Origin: Coralloluteibacterium thermophilum
GTDB taxonomy: Bacteria; Pseudomonadota; Gammaproteobacteria; Xanthomonadales; Xanthomonadaceae
Length of the DNA: 64,000 nucleotides
Direction of reading: 5' to 3'
Assembly: GCF_042654365.1 (NCBI RefSeq)
Contig: NZ_JBHSGG010000002.1
Coordinates: 355,745-419,744, forward strand
Made by a program: the position numbers and the translations under genes
Shown: positions 8,315 to 17,435 of the stretch, one piece after another
Numbering within the stretch: position 1 is the first letter of the stretch
Layout: each line of letters begins with the position of its first letter
Notes under the pieces: generated by a model
What the model was told of the DNA's origin: nothing
Database searches by the model: none
Seen by the model: only the letters and a program-made list of their open reading frames with translations

Positions 8315-8947
8315 TCACTCCTCCGCGGTCGCGGGCACCAGCGGGGCGTCCAGCTCCGCCGCGCGCGCGAAGGCGGGATGCGCGGTGACGCGGTCGATGT
8401 AGGCGCGCAGGACCGGCGTCGCCTCGACCAGGCCGAAGCCGGTGGTCCAGCGCAGGCCGGTCCCCCAGAGGATGTCGGCGGCGGTGAGGCGGTCGCCGAG
8501 GATGTAGTCGCCGCGGCCGAGCTGCGCGGCCAGGGTGGCGATCATGCTCTCGTAGTCGCCGTAGGGCGAGGTCGAACGGTCCAGCGGCGGGCGCTGCTTG
8601 GCGCGGTCCACCACCGCCGGCTCGAAGGCGGCGCCGTAGAACGCCATCCAGCGCAGGTAGGGCCCGCGCAGCGGGTCGCCGATGGCCGGCGCGAGCGCGG
8701 CCGCGGGGAAGGCGTCGGCGAGGTGGATGAAGATCGCGACCTGCTCGGTGACGACGGCGCCGTCGTGCACCAGGGCCGGCAGCTTGCCCATCGGATTGAC
8801 GGCGAGGAAGGCGGGATCGCGCTGCTGCCCGGCCTGGATGTCGACGTGTTCGATGCGGTAGGCGACGCCCAGCGCCTCGAGCAGGATGCGCACGCCCGCG
8901 GAGCGGGACCAGGGGTGGTGGTAGAGGACGATGTCGTTCGCGGCCAT
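8315..8947 (-). CDS. Glutathione S-transferase family protein
   Basis: 210 aa from ATG 8947. The thioredoxin-like half (1-80) has YHHPWSRSAGVRILLEALGV and the cis-proline motif NPMGKLPALV followed by VVTEQVAIFIHLAD, as in beta-class bacterial GSTs. The helical half (about 90-205) ends DRLTAADILWGTGLRW, the usual N-capping box. The reaction is probably glutathione conjugation or peroxide/thiol chemistry; the substrate is unknown. Divergent from the WYL regulator, with 80 bp between. Confidence 0.88.
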   Translation of the reverse strand: MAANDIVLYHHPWSRSAGVRILLEALGVAYRIEHVDIQAGQQRDPAFLAVNPMGKLPALVHDGAVVTEQVAIFIHLADAFPAAALAPAIGDPLRGPYLRWMAFYGAAFEPAVVDRAKQRPPLDRSTSPYGDYESMIATLAAQLGRGDYILGDRLTAADILWGTGLRWTTGFGLVEATPVLRAYIDRVTAHPAFARAAELDAPLVPATAEE

Positions 8948-9027
8948 TGGGCGGCTCCGGCTGGGTGGGGACTGCGCGCAGGCTACGCCGCATTGCGGAC
9001 GGTTCCCGTCCTCGATAGCGTGCACCG

Positions 9028-10041
9028 ATGCTCTCCACCTCGGCCCGCCTGCTCCGCCTCGTCAGCCTGCTGCAGTCCCGGCGCCACTGGCCGGGGCGCG
9101 CGCTCGCGGACCGGCTCGGCATCGACCCGCGCACGCTCCGGCGCGACATCGAGCGACTGCGCGAACTCGGCTATCCGGTGCAGGCCTCGGCCGGCGTCGG
9201 TGGCGGCTACGCGCTCGGTCGCGGCGCCGACCTGCCGCCGCTGGCCCTCGACGACGAGGAGGCGGTGGCGCTCGCCATGGCCCTGCGCGCGGCCACCGCA
9301 ACCATCGGCGGCATGGAGGACACCGCGCTGCGGCTGCTCGCCAAGCTCGACCAGATGCTGCCGACCCGGCTGCGCCGCCGCGCGAGCGCGCTGCACGGCG
9401 TGACGCTCTCGGTGCGGATGGGCGAGGCGCTCGTCGACAGCGGCGTGCTGACGGCGCTGGCCACGGCCTGCCGCGACCGGCGCGTGGTGCGTTTCGGCTA
9501 CCGCAGCCACGACGGGACCGGAAGCGCCCGCATCGCGGAACCGCTGCGGCTGGCGAACTACGGACGGCGCTGGTACCTCGTCGCCAGAGACCGAAACCGC
9601 GACGACTGGCGCACCTTCCGGGTGGACCGCATCGACGGCCTGGCCGAGACCGGCGAATGCTGCCCGCCCTGCAGCGAGCCCACCGCGGAGGTCGCCGCGC
9701 GCATCGAGGAAGGCATCGCCTACGCCCCCTTTCCCTGCCGCGCCACCCTGCGCCTGCGCGGGCGCGCCGAGCGCCTGGCCGCGGAGATCCCCGCCTGGTG
9801 CGGGGTGCTGGAGCCCGAGGACGAGGCCCACTGCCTGCTGCGGGTGGGCGCGGAGACGCCGGATGCCCTGCTCGCCCAGATCGCCTTCATCGGGCGCGAG
9901 GCCGAGCTGGTCGAGGGCCACCAGCACCTGGACGCCCTGCGCGCCGCGGCGGACCGCCTGCAGGCGCTGCTGGCGGACGCGCCGCCGGCCCGCGCCGCCG
10001 GCAGGCTCAGGCCGCGCGCGGCACCGGCGCGTCCGCGCTGA
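9028..10041 (+). CDS. YafY-type transcriptional regulator (HTH-WYL-WCX)
   Basis: 337 aa. Residues about 5-60 form an HTH_11 winged helix (ALADRLGIDPRTLRRDIERL). Residues about 145-215 form a WYL domain (PLRLANYGRRWYLVARDRN), followed by a WCX-like C-terminal part. WYL regulators usually bind a nucleic acid or small ligand and control neighbouring genes. The divergent GST gene, 80 bp away, is the natural candidate target. The last 35 bp overlap the 3' end of the convergent aldo/keto reductase gene. Confidence 0.85.
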   Translation: MLSTSARLLRLVSLLQSRRHWPGRALADRLGIDPRTLRRDIERLRELGYPVQASAGVGGGYALGRGADLPPLALDDEEAVALAMALRAATATIGGMEDTALRLLAKLDQMLPTRLRRRASALHGVTLSVRMGEALVDSGVLTALATACRDRRVVRFGYRSHDGTGSARIAEPLRLANYGRRWYLVARDRNRDDWRTFRVDRIDGLAETGECCPPCSEPTAEVAARIEEGIAYAPFPCRATLRLRGRAERLAAEIPAWCGVLEPEDEAHCLLRVGAETPDALLAQIAFIGREAELVEGHQHLDALRAAADRLQALLADAPPARAAGRLRPRAAPARPR

Positions 10042-11158
10042 TCATGCCCTCGGCACGCAGCTCCTCCCAGACCGCGTCCGGAATGGCCACGCGCATGCTC
10101 TCGGCGTTGGCCGCGGCCTGCGCCGCGTTGCGCGCGCCGGGCACGATGGCCGAGACCACGTCCGGCGCCGCGGCGAACTGCAGCGACACCGTGCGCAGGT
10201 CCACGCCGTGGCGGGCGACCACGGCTTCGGCGCGGGCGCGCTTCTCCTCCGCGTCCGGCGGCACCGGCTGGGCGCCATAGAGGTAGCGGTCGCGCCCGGC
10301 GAGGAAGCCCGCCAGCAGCGGCGAGCCGAGCAGGACCGAGACGCCGCGCTCCTGCAGCGCGGGGAAGGTCTCGCGCAGGGCGCGCTCGTGGTCGAGCAGG
10401 GCGTACTGGCAGGCCAGCAGGTGGATGTCCGGATCGGCCACCTCGGTGCAGCGCAGCGCGGGCTCCGGCGTGTTGACGCCCATGCCCCAGGCCCTGATCA
10501 GGCCCTCCTCGCGCATGCGGGTGAGTTCCGGGAACGCGCCGCGCTCGGCTTCCGCGAAGTGCTCGGTCCAGCGCTCGCCCATGTCGCGGTTGTCGGGCGA
10601 GAGGTCGTGCACCAGCACGATGTCGATGCGCGAGATGCCCAGCCGCTGCAGGCTGTCCTCGACGCTGCGGCGCACGCCGGCGGCCGAGTAGTCGTAGCGG
10701 TAGTCGAAGGGCGAGGCGTCCTTCCAGTTCGTCTCCGGCGGTTCGGTCGTCGCGGTGAGCAGCCGCCCGACCTTGGTCGCGAGCACGTACTCGTCGCGCG
10801 GCTTGTCGTGCAGGAACTGCCCGAAGCGGCGCTCGCTCAGCCCCAGGCCGTACCAGGGCGAGGTGTCGAAGGTACGCATGCCGCCGTCCCAGGCCGCCTG
10901 CAGCATGTCGCGGATCTCGGCGTCGGTGTTGGCGCGCCAGTTGTTGCCGGCGGGCGCGCCGCCCTGGCCGATGCGGGTGACCGGCACGAAGCGCCGGAAG
11001 TCGCGCCCCGCATTGGTCGGCAGCGGGCGCGCGCCCGTGCGGCCCTGCGTGCGCATCACGTCACCCACCTGGGTCTGAGCGGACGCGAGCAGCGGCGCGG
11101 CGGCAAGGGCGGCACCGCCCGCGGCGGCGGCGGCGAGGAAGCGGCGGCGTGTCGTCAT
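10007..11158 (-). CDS. Tat-exported aldo/keto reductase
   Basis: 383 aa. It begins with a twin-arginine signal (TTRRRFLAAAAAGGAALAAA, cleavage near ASAQ), so the enzyme is probably folded with cofactor before export. The AKR barrel follows: MRTFDTSPWYGLGLSERRFG supplies the catalytic Asp and Tyr, VLATKVGRLL the Lys and DIVLVHDLSP the His. It resembles the D-threo-aldose dehydrogenase/pyridoxal dehydrogenase group, NAD(P)-dependent oxidoreductases of sugars and aldehydes. A periplasmic NAD(P)-enzyme is unusual but seen in this family. The substrate is unknown. Confidence 0.85.
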   Translation of the reverse strand: MTTRRRFLAAAAAGGAALAAAPLLASAQTQVGDVMRTQGRTGARPLPTNAGRDFRRFVPVTRIGQGGAPAGNNWRANTDAEIRDMLQAAWDGGMRTFDTSPWYGLGLSERRFGQFLHDKPRDEYVLATKVGRLLTATTEPPETNWKDASPFDYRYDYSAAGVRRSVEDSLQRLGISRIDIVLVHDLSPDNRDMGERWTEHFAEAERGAFPELTRMREEGLIRAWGMGVNTPEPALRCTEVADPDIHLLACQYALLDHERALRETFPALQERGVSVLLGSPLLAGFLAGRDRYLYGAQPVPPDAEEKRARAEAVVARHGVDLRTVSLQFAAAPDVVSAIVPGARNAAQAAANAESMRVAIPDAVWEELRAEGMISADAPVPRAA

Positions 11159-11282
11159 GGCGGACTCCTGTCGGCGGCGGACGCTGCGGCGACGCAGCGC
11201 GACGAGGATGCCCGCGGCGGCCTCTGCGCCGGGTGAACCGGCGGTCGCTCAGACCGTGCCTCGCGGGCCCGGCCGCGACGCC

Positions 11283-13427
11283 TCACGCCGGCACGGCCGC
11301 CGGGGCGCGGTCGAACTCGACGAGGCGGATCGGGCGGATGCCTTGAGCGGTCTCGACGTCAAGCGCGAGCGCACCGAGTGCCGCCAGCTCCGTGCGGTAG
11401 ACCTGGAGGAAGACGTCCTCCAGCGGCAGCATCGCCTCGAGTTGGCCCCAGACGTTGCCGGCCGCCGCGGACAGATGTCCGAAACGGCTTCGCAGCCGCT
11501 TGCCGAGGTGCTGGCCGCCGTCCAGGACGATCGCGTCCAGGCGCTCCAGAAGGGCCAGGTCCCGTGCCAGGCGTGCGTCCGCGCGCTCCTGCGCCGCGGC
11601 GCGCAGCGCGTGGTTCTCCGCCGGGATGCCGCACTGCAAGCGCAGCAGGGCCTCGCGCTCGTCCTGCCCGTCCAGAACCGCGGGCGACGCGTCGCGCAGC
11701 GCCTGCAGCAGGTCGAGACCGGCCCTGAGCCGCATCGCCTGCGCCGGGCCCGCGGCGGCGGTCGCGTGCTGCAGGCGGCGCGCGAAGAGGGCGAGGATGC
11801 GCGTGGCGAGCCGCGCGTCCGGCGTATCGGTGGCGGCGCCGGCGGCGTGCACCGTGCGCAGCTCCACCGGATCGGGCGCACGGCCGTCGGGCAGCACGAA
11901 ATCGACGTCGAGATCGATCAGCGCGATCCACAGGGTCGCGTCCCGCCGCTCCGCGCGGCGCCGAGCGAGGCGCTGCCAGAGGCCGCCAGCCTCCGGCGCC
12001 ATGCGCCGCAGCTCGTCCACGCAGTCCTGCCATCCGAGTCCCGCATAGGGCGCGAGCGCGGCCACGCGCGGCGACATGAGCGGCACGTCGCCAAGCATGC
12101 CGTTGCTCCAGCGTCGCCAGCTCAGCTCCAGACCCGGATCGATGCGGTTCAGCCCCAGCAGCGCATCCACCTCGATCAGGTTGCGCCGGTCCACTTCGAG
12201 TCCGAGCTCAGAGTAGAAGTGCTCGGTGACCCGCCGCGACAGCGCGGGCAGGTCGCGGAACAGCACGTGCGCGGGGCGCACGTCGTGGACCAACCCGGGC
12301 GCGGCCAGTGCCTCGGCGTTCGCGATGCGCGCCTGGTCGGCGGGATGGGACGCCCAGTAGCGCGTCACCTCGTCGTTGCGCAGGCCGAGCGCAAGCTCGT
12401 CCCACACCTCCGGCCCCCATTGGCTCATGCGCGCGATGGCGGCAGCCGGCAGGTCCGCGACGAGCCGCCCTTCCCGCCACGCGCGGTGGTTGGCGTCGGC
12501 GACCTCGTCGCAGGCCCGCGCCAGCCCACGCAGGCGCAGCGCGCTCTCGCGGAACACGGCGCTGCCGGACACACTGGCCTCGTAGCGGTCCGCGTCGAAC
12601 TCCATCTCCTGCGAGAGGCGCCCGCTGATCCACAGGCTGGCGTGGAACAGCAGTCGCAGCAGGCCGCGGGTCAGCCACAGGCAGGCCTGCGCCACCAGGA
12701 TGGCGACGCTGACCGGCAACAGCGGGCTGTTCTCCCCCCATCGCGCGAGGCGCTCGTCCCAGGCGTCGGGCTCGTAGGCGCGGGATTCCAGCCAGCGGTT
12801 CACGCGGTGGACCAGGCTGGCGCTGCGCATCCCGCCGCCCTGGGCGAAGTGCCCGAACTCGTGCGCGAGCACACCCACGAACTGCCGCACATCCATGCCG
12901 GCAACCAGCGGAAGCCCAATGGCGAGGCGCTTGCGTCCCGCGAGGAAGGCACCGAGGCCGTCGTCGAAGCGGACCCAGGCGTTGGGCTCGTGGCTGATCT
13001 CGATGGCGACCGGCGCCTGTACGCCGATGGCCGCGCACAGGGCGCGCACCGCCTCGAACAGCTCCGGCTCCGCCACCGGATCGAGCTCCACCGCCCGGGG
13101 CGGTCGCGGTCGCGGTGCGAACAGCGGCTTCAGCAGGAACAGGACGAGGACGAGGCCAACGAAGCCGGGAATGATCCAGGCCATCAGCAGCCCGATGCCG
13201 CGGATCGTGCCGGGCGCCGGCGCCCAGCGGCTGTAGTAGGCGAACTCGAGCCAGCCGATGGCGCCGATCGACGCGAAGTAGGCCACCGGCATCAGCAGGC
13301 AGAGCACGGCGACGGCCCAGAGGCTGGCCATGTACACCGGGCGCACCGGCAACCGCCCCACGGCCCCCGCCGGCAATGCGGTCACGAGCCCGCTTGACGA
13401 CTGGCCGCCATCCTTGCCCTTCCCCAT
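11283..13427 (-). CDS. Membrane-associated M48-family zinc metallopeptidase
   Basis: 714 aa, with GGGGAG 8 bp before ATG 13427. Two hydrophobic stretches (about 32-60 and 70-100) anchor the N-terminus. The zinc site is LAHEFGHFAQGGGMRSASLV (HEFGH), with the third ligand probably the Glu in SQEMEFDADRYEASVSGS. The long C-terminal half (about 330-714) is alpha-helical and lacks recognised motifs, making this far longer than HtpX (about 290 aa). M48 enzymes degrade or process membrane proteins; substrates here are unknown. It stands alone between the Tat AKR gene and the divergent cytidine deaminase gene. Confidence 0.85.
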   Translation of the reverse strand: MGKGKDGGQSSSGLVTALPAGAVGRLPVRPVYMASLWAVAVLCLLMPVAYFASIGAIGWLEFAYYSRWAPAPGTIRGIGLLMAWIIPGFVGLVLVLFLLKPLFAPRPRPPRAVELDPVAEPELFEAVRALCAAIGVQAPVAIEISHEPNAWVRFDDGLGAFLAGRKRLAIGLPLVAGMDVRQFVGVLAHEFGHFAQGGGMRSASLVHRVNRWLESRAYEPDAWDERLARWGENSPLLPVSVAILVAQACLWLTRGLLRLLFHASLWISGRLSQEMEFDADRYEASVSGSAVFRESALRLRGLARACDEVADANHRAWREGRLVADLPAAAIARMSQWGPEVWDELALGLRNDEVTRYWASHPADQARIANAEALAAPGLVHDVRPAHVLFRDLPALSRRVTEHFYSELGLEVDRRNLIEVDALLGLNRIDPGLELSWRRWSNGMLGDVPLMSPRVAALAPYAGLGWQDCVDELRRMAPEAGGLWQRLARRRAERRDATLWIALIDLDVDFVLPDGRAPDPVELRTVHAAGAATDTPDARLATRILALFARRLQHATAAAGPAQAMRLRAGLDLLQALRDASPAVLDGQDEREALLRLQCGIPAENHALRAAAQERADARLARDLALLERLDAIVLDGGQHLGKRLRSRFGHLSAAAGNVWGQLEAMLPLEDVFLQVYRTELAALGALALDVETAQGIRPIRLVEFDRAPAAVPA

Positions 13428-13571
13428 CCGCCCACTCCCCTGTCCGCGGTGCGCCGAGTATCCGCGTCGATGCGCGGCGGCGAAAGGGGCCGGCGCGCAA
13501 TTCGTACCGGAGCCCCGACTGGGTCATGATGGCCGCCATGCCCGGCGAGCCGGGCGGGCTGGAACGGCGAC

Positions 13572-14012
13572 ATGAGCGAGACGACGGCGCCCGCGGACGT
13601 GCGGCGCGCATTGCTGGCGGCGCGCGGGCGCGCCTACGCGCCCTACTCGGGGCATCCGGTCGGGGCGGTGGTGATCGGCGACGACGGCAGCCGACATGCC
13701 GGCTGCAACGTGGAGGTGGCCCACTACAAGGGCATCTGCGCGGAGGCCGGGGCCATCGCCGCGATGATGGCGGCGGGCGTCCGCGGGATCCGCGCGGTCT
13801 ACGTGCTCGGGCCCGGCGGCGTGCCCTGCACGCCCTGCGGCGACTGCCGGCAGCGCATCCGCGAGTTCGCATCGCCGGACACGCCGATCATGACGGTGGA
13901 CGACGGCGGCCGCGTCCTGCGCCGCCACGACATGCAGACCCTGCTGCCCGACGCCTTCGGGCCCGAGAACCTCGCCCCGGCGTCGCCGCTGCGCGCGGGC
14001 GCAGGCGGCTGA
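13572..14012 (+). CDS. cdd: Cytidine deaminase
   Basis: 146 aa, the length of the homotetrameric cytidine deaminases. Hydrolyses (deoxy)cytidine to (deoxy)uridine in pyrimidine salvage. The zinc site is CAEAGAIAAM (Cys and catalytic Glu) plus PCTPCGDCRQRI (two Cys). YAPYSGHPVGAVVIGDDGS is the usual N-terminal substrate-binding strand. GGAACGG lies before the ATG. Alternative: a close deaminase of modified nucleosides such as blasticidin-type, which shares these motifs. Confidence 0.88.
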   Translation: MSETTAPADVRRALLAARGRAYAPYSGHPVGAVVIGDDGSRHAGCNVEVAHYKGICAEAGAIAAMMAAGVRGIRAVYVLGPGGVPCTPCGDCRQRIREFASPDTPIMTVDDGGRVLRRHDMQTLLPDAFGPENLAPASPLRAGAGG

Positions 14013-14032
14013 GCGGACGCCCGCGCGTCCGC
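14013..14032. terminator. Hairpin between convergent genes
   Basis: GCGGACG-CCCGCG-CGTCCGC forms a 7-bp stem directly after the cytidine deaminase stop. It is nested inside a wider GGCTGAGC...GCTCAGCC pairing (14007-14061) that reaches the end of the CheX-like gene. There is no T run, as is common in such GC-rich DNA. It may serve both directions. Confidence 0.45.
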
Positions 14033-14055
14033 GCGCCGGGACGTGCTGCCGGGGC

Positions 14056-14907
14056 TCAGCCCGCGACCACCAGCACGAAGTCGCCGAGCTGCGAGGTCAT
14101 GGCGATCGCCAGCGCCCGCTCCGGGTCCGCCACCAGCTCGGCCGCGGGCACGCCGGTGTCCGGCGGCGAGGCGCGATAGGCCGCGTCGTCGGGCAGCACG
14201 TCGCGGACCACGTAGCCCATGATCACGTTGACCAGCTCGCCCAGGGCATCGAGCGCGAGCTCGGCGTCGCACTCCTCCGGCGGGATGGAGAGGAAGGCGC
14301 AGCCGATCCGCCCCATGGTCGCGCGTTCGCAGGCCAGGCCGATCGTCAGCGGGCGCGCCGCGGCCTCGATGCGCACGTGCGCGGTGACGTCGCAGGGCGG
14401 CAGCGCACCGGCCCCGACCAGGCCGGCGGCCTGGCACTGGCCGCCGAGGATGCGCGGGAACAGGCGCGCGCAGGTGCGCATCGCGCTGTCGGCGAGGTCG
14501 CCCGCCGCGTGGCCCGCCACGCCGACTTCCAGCGCGCGCGCCGCGTCCTCGCGCTCGCGCGCGTGCGCGGCGAGTTCCGCATCCAGCTGCGCGCGGTCGA
14601 GGAAGCCCTGCTCCAGCAGGATCTCGCCGAACAGCCGGCGCTGCGCCTTCTGCGCGGCGACCAGCTCGTCCACCTGGGCGGCGTCGAGCAGGCCCATTTC
14701 CTGCGCGAGGTCGCCGAAGCGGCGGTCCTCGGCGCGCTGGCGCGCATTGATGCGCTCGGCCTGCGCGGCGGTCAGCAGGCCGCGCTGCTGCGCGAGCTCG
14801 CCGAGCACGGGATTCGAGGTCTGCTGGGCCTGGAGTGCGACCAGGAGCTGGGACGGCGTGATGACGCCCTTTTCCAGCAGGAACTGGCCGAAGAACTTGA
14901 CTGCCAT
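14056..14907 (-). CDS. CheX-like phosphatase-fold protein with N-terminal MshEN-like repeats
   Basis: 283 aa. Residues 1-115 hold four copies of a roughly 29-residue helical repeat of the form hhGphhhpxGhhpxxphpxxhxxQ, for example RFGDLAQEMGLLDAAQVDEL and FFGQFLLEKGVITPSQLLVA. This resembles the N-terminal domain of type II secretion/pilus ATPases (MshEN), which can bind c-di-GMP. Residues about 135-283 resemble CheX/CheC-type chemotaxis phosphatases (ALGELVNVIMGYVVRDVL). Transcribed after the CheY-like gene with a 39-bp gap, so it probably acts on that receiver. Phosphatase activity and nucleotide binding are inferred, not shown. Confidence 0.7.
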   Translation of the reverse strand: MAVKFFGQFLLEKGVITPSQLLVALQAQQTSNPVLGELAQQRGLLTAAQAERINARQRAEDRRFGDLAQEMGLLDAAQVDELVAAQKAQRRLFGEILLEQGFLDRAQLDAELAAHAREREDAARALEVGVAGHAAGDLADSAMRTCARLFPRILGGQCQAAGLVGAGALPPCDVTAHVRIEAAARPLTIGLACERATMGRIGCAFLSIPPEECDAELALDALGELVNVIMGYVVRDVLPDDAAYRASPPDTGVPAAELVADPERALAIAMTSQLGDFVLVVAG

Positions 14908-14946
14908 TGGGGTTGCCTTGCGCCGGTTGCGGTGGGGGGATCGCGC

Positions 14947-15315
14947 TCAGGCGAGCGCATCGTGCAGCACGCGCGCCATGACCTCGGGGTCGATCGGCTT
15001 CTGCAGGTAGGACTTCGCGCCCAGGCGCAGGCACTCCTGGATGTCGGCCTCCGCACCCAGCGAGGAGAGCACGACCACGCGCGCGGACGGGTCGAGCGCG
15101 AGGATGCGGCCGAGGGCCAGCTTGCCGTCGCACTCGGGCATGACCAGATCCATCAGCACCAGGTCGGGCCGCCGCGCGCGGTACTGCTCGACCGCCTGGA
15201 TGCCGTTCCCGGCCTCCGCCACCACCTGGAAGCCGGCCTCGACGAGCTGGCGCGAGGCGAGCATGCGCAGGGCGCGGGAGTCGTCGCACAGCAGGACGGT
15301 GGGAGGGGAAGTCAT
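14947..15315 (-). CDS. CheY-like single-domain response regulator
   Basis: 122 aa, one receiver domain. Acidic pocket VLLCDDSRALR, phosphoacceptor Asp in DLVLMDLVMPECDG, switch Ser in VVVLSSLGAEAD and Lys in SYLQKPIDPEV are all in place. With no output domain it must signal by protein contact. The downstream CheX-like gene is probably co-transcribed and would encode its phosphatase or partner. No kinase is adjacent. Confidence 0.9.
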   Translation of the reverse strand: MTSPPTVLLCDDSRALRMLASRQLVEAGFQVVAEAGNGIQAVEQYRARRPDLVLMDLVMPECDGKLALGRILALDPSARVVVLSSLGAEADIQECLRLGAKSYLQKPIDPEVMARVLHDALA

Positions 15316-15486
15316 CGTGCCGGGTCCTCGTTCGCGGAGCGTCGGAAAGGGAGCGACCCGCCGCGGGCGGGTCGTGCTGCGGTCGCTATCGGCAGCGGCG
15401 CGGCGAACTTTAGGGGCAGCGCGCGGCCACGCCCGGCTCACCGCCCTCCCCCGATGCTGTGCCGCCCCCTGCCCCCGGAGAGGTCC

Positions 15487-16197
15487 GTGTCGCCGGTCCT
15501 GCCGACCTTCCTGATCGCCGTGGCGCTGGCCGCCGTGCACGTGGGCGCCGGCACGATGCGCACCGTGGAGGACCGGCGGCGCAGCCGCTGGCTCTCCGCC
15601 GCCGGCGGGGCGTCGGCGGCCTACATCTTCGTGCACGTGCTGCCCTACATGGCCGCCGCCCACGCGCGCGAGGGCATGGACTCGGAGAAGCTCTACTTCC
15701 TGATCGCCCTGGCCGGCCTGGTGGGCTACTACGGCATCGAGCGCCACGTACGCCTGGCCGCGGAACGCGCGGGCGGCACCCGGCGCGGCATCGACCGCGT
15801 GTTCTGGGTGCACGTCGGCAGCTTCGCCTTCTACAGCCTGGTGATCGGCTGCCTGCTGCTGGACCGCGACGCGCCCGGCCTCGCCTCCCTGCTCCTGTAC
15901 GGCGGCGCCATGGGGCTGCACTTCCTCTCGATGGACTACGGCATGCGCCTCGAACATGCCGAGGCCTACGACCGCATCGCGCGCTGGATCCTCGCTTCGG
16001 CGGTGCTCGCGGGCTGGCTGGTCGGCTGGCTCCTCGAGGTGCCGCGCGCGGTGGTCGACGGCCTGTTCGCCTTCCTCGCGGGCGGGCTGGTGCTCAACGT
16101 CATGAAGGAGGAGCTGCCCGAGGAACGCAGGAGCAGCTTCGGCGCCTTCGTGGCCGGCGCCGCGGGCTATGGCGCGCTGCTGGTGGTTCTCGAGTGA
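15487..16197 (+). CDS. Polytopic membrane protein, function unknown (weakly ZIP-like)
   Basis: 236 aa from GTG 15487, chosen because GGAGAGG lies just upstream; an in-frame ATG at 15454 lacks such a site. About eight membrane helices. Conserved-looking polar residues sit in helices: AYIFVHVLPYMAAAH, GLHFLSMDYGMRLEH and LNVMKEELPEERR. Histidine/glutamate pairs inside helices recall ZIP metal transporters, but I see no clear ZIP signature, so metal transport is only a possibility. Stands alone, divergent from the CheY-like gene. Confidence 0.7.
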   Translation: MSPVLPTFLIAVALAAVHVGAGTMRTVEDRRRSRWLSAAGGASAAYIFVHVLPYMAAAHAREGMDSEKLYFLIALAGLVGYYGIERHVRLAAERAGGTRRGIDRVFWVHVGSFAFYSLVIGCLLLDRDAPGLASLLLYGGAMGLHFLSMDYGMRLEHAEAYDRIARWILASAVLAGWLVGWLLEVPRAVVDGLFAFLAGGLVLNVMKEELPEERRSSFGAFVAGAAGYGALLVVLE

Positions 16198-16218
16198 GAG
16201 GGCGACGCGGCCGGCGGC

Positions 16219-16437
16219 TCATCCGTCCGGCGGCGGCGCGTCGCGGCGCGCCATGTAGCTGGCCATGTGGTCCAGCGCGCGCCGCCCGCGTTCGGTGAGC
16301 ACCAGGCGCGGACCGAGCGCATCGCGGGCGAGGGCGGGCGGTCGCAGCAGGACCTCGCGCAGCAGTGGCGGAATCGACTGGCCCGCATCGACCGCGAGCA
16401 GCGTGGCGTGGTAGACGTCCTCGATTCGACAGGACAT
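16219..16437 (-). CDS. Small hypothetical protein
   Basis: 72 aa from ATG 16437, preceded by GGAGGG. The product begins MSCRIEDVYHATLLAVDAGQ and contains LVLTERGRRALDHMASYMAR, which looks like the last helix and wing of a small winged-helix protein. No family recognised. An upstream in-frame ATG (16467) would add ten residues. Confidence 0.45.
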   Translation of the reverse strand: MSCRIEDVYHATLLAVDAGQSIPPLLREVLLRPPALARDALGPRLVLTERGRRALDHMASYMARRDAPPPDG

Positions 16438-16750
16438 GCGGCCCTCCATGGACCTTCGCATGGACCCCTGTTCCCGAGTATGCCCGTCGCGGCGCGGCGC
16501 GTCATGGCGGCCTTCTGCTGCTCCCCGCGCGGCGCCGCATGCGCGCGCGCGCACCGTCGCCGCCGGGCCTTCACCCGCGCCGAACGCCCTGCTCAGGGAT
16601 GTGGAGATCGTGCGATAAACGAATGATTCGAAAAGGATTTTAGGCACCTTCCTTTTACGGCCCGGTCACTGCGGCGGGCGGACCATCGGAGAACGCCCGC
16701 CGGCTGCGGGCATCCCCTCGTTTCGCCCGCATCGAACCGGAGTACCGCTG
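16438..16750. other. Gene-poor spacer with an AT-rich promoter-like patch
   Basis: About 313 bp without a supported gene. Most is GC-rich, but 16605-16655 contains the only clearly AT-rich stretch nearby (GATAAACGAATGATTCG, then AAAAGGATTTTAGG). It lies about 100 bp before the stress cassette and probably holds its promoter. I cannot assign a sigma factor from the bases. Confidence 0.35.
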
Positions 16751-17431
16751 ATGACACCCCCCAACGATCGACCGTCCGGCGCCGCGGGATCGGGCGGCGC
16801 CGGCCCGCAGGGCCATGACGGCACCGGCGATCTCGGCCGCAAGACCGAGGACCTCGCCGACAGCATGAAGGCGGAGGGCCGCGCCCAGGTGGAGAACGTG
16901 CAGCAGGCCGCCGCCGACAACATCGACAAGGTGGCCGAGAGCGTCCGCGCGGCCGCCGCCGAGCTGGAGGACGACGACGTCGGCGGCCTCTCGCACTACG
17001 TGACCGGGCTCGCCGAGAAGATGACCGACCTGTCGAACACGCTGCGCGAGCGCAGCGGCGACGACCTGCTGAGGCAGGTTTCGCGGCTCGCGCGCGAGAA
17101 CCCCGCCCTGTTCGTCGCCGGCGGGCTCGCCGTGGGCTTCGGCCTGTCGCGCTTCGCCCGCGCCTCGGCGTCCGGCCACGGCCACCGCGCCGCCCGCAGC
17201 GACGCGGGACGGCCCGTCCGCACCGGCATGGACCGGCCGGGGCCGGTCGCCGGGACCTCGGAACCCCACCCGCCGACCCGCCGCCACGAGACCGGCGGGC
17301 CGATCCCCACGCCGCGCGCCCCGTCCGCCGCGACCCGCGATGCCGGCTTCACCGGCGCCCAGCCGATGCGCCCCGGCAATCCGCAGGACGGCCTGTCCGG
17401 GGGCGCCGGCACCACCGTCAACGGAGGATGA
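16751..17431 (+). CDS. Hydrophilic membrane-anchored stress-type protein (DUF883/ElaB-like)
   Basis: 226 aa. Residues about 25-110 are amphipathic helix (DLADSMKAEGRAQVENVQQA). A single membrane segment follows (NPALFVAGGLAVGFGLSRFA), then a long Gly/Pro/Arg/Thr-rich, probably disordered tail (about 140-226). This order resembles ElaB/DUF883-type proteins that associate with the inner membrane in stationary or nutrient-limited cells. First gene of a compact three-gene set with a holin-fold protein and a DUF3618 protein. Function unknown. Confidence 0.65.
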   Translation: MTPPNDRPSGAAGSGGAGPQGHDGTGDLGRKTEDLADSMKAEGRAQVENVQQAAADNIDKVAESVRAAAAELEDDDVGGLSHYVTGLAEKMTDLSNTLRERSGDDLLRQVSRLARENPALFVAGGLAVGFGLSRFARASASGHGHRAARSDAGRPVRTGMDRPGPVAGTSEPHPPTRRHETGGPIPTPRAPSAATRDAGFTGAQPMRPGNPQDGLSGGAGTTVNGG

Positions 17432-17435
17432 TCCG

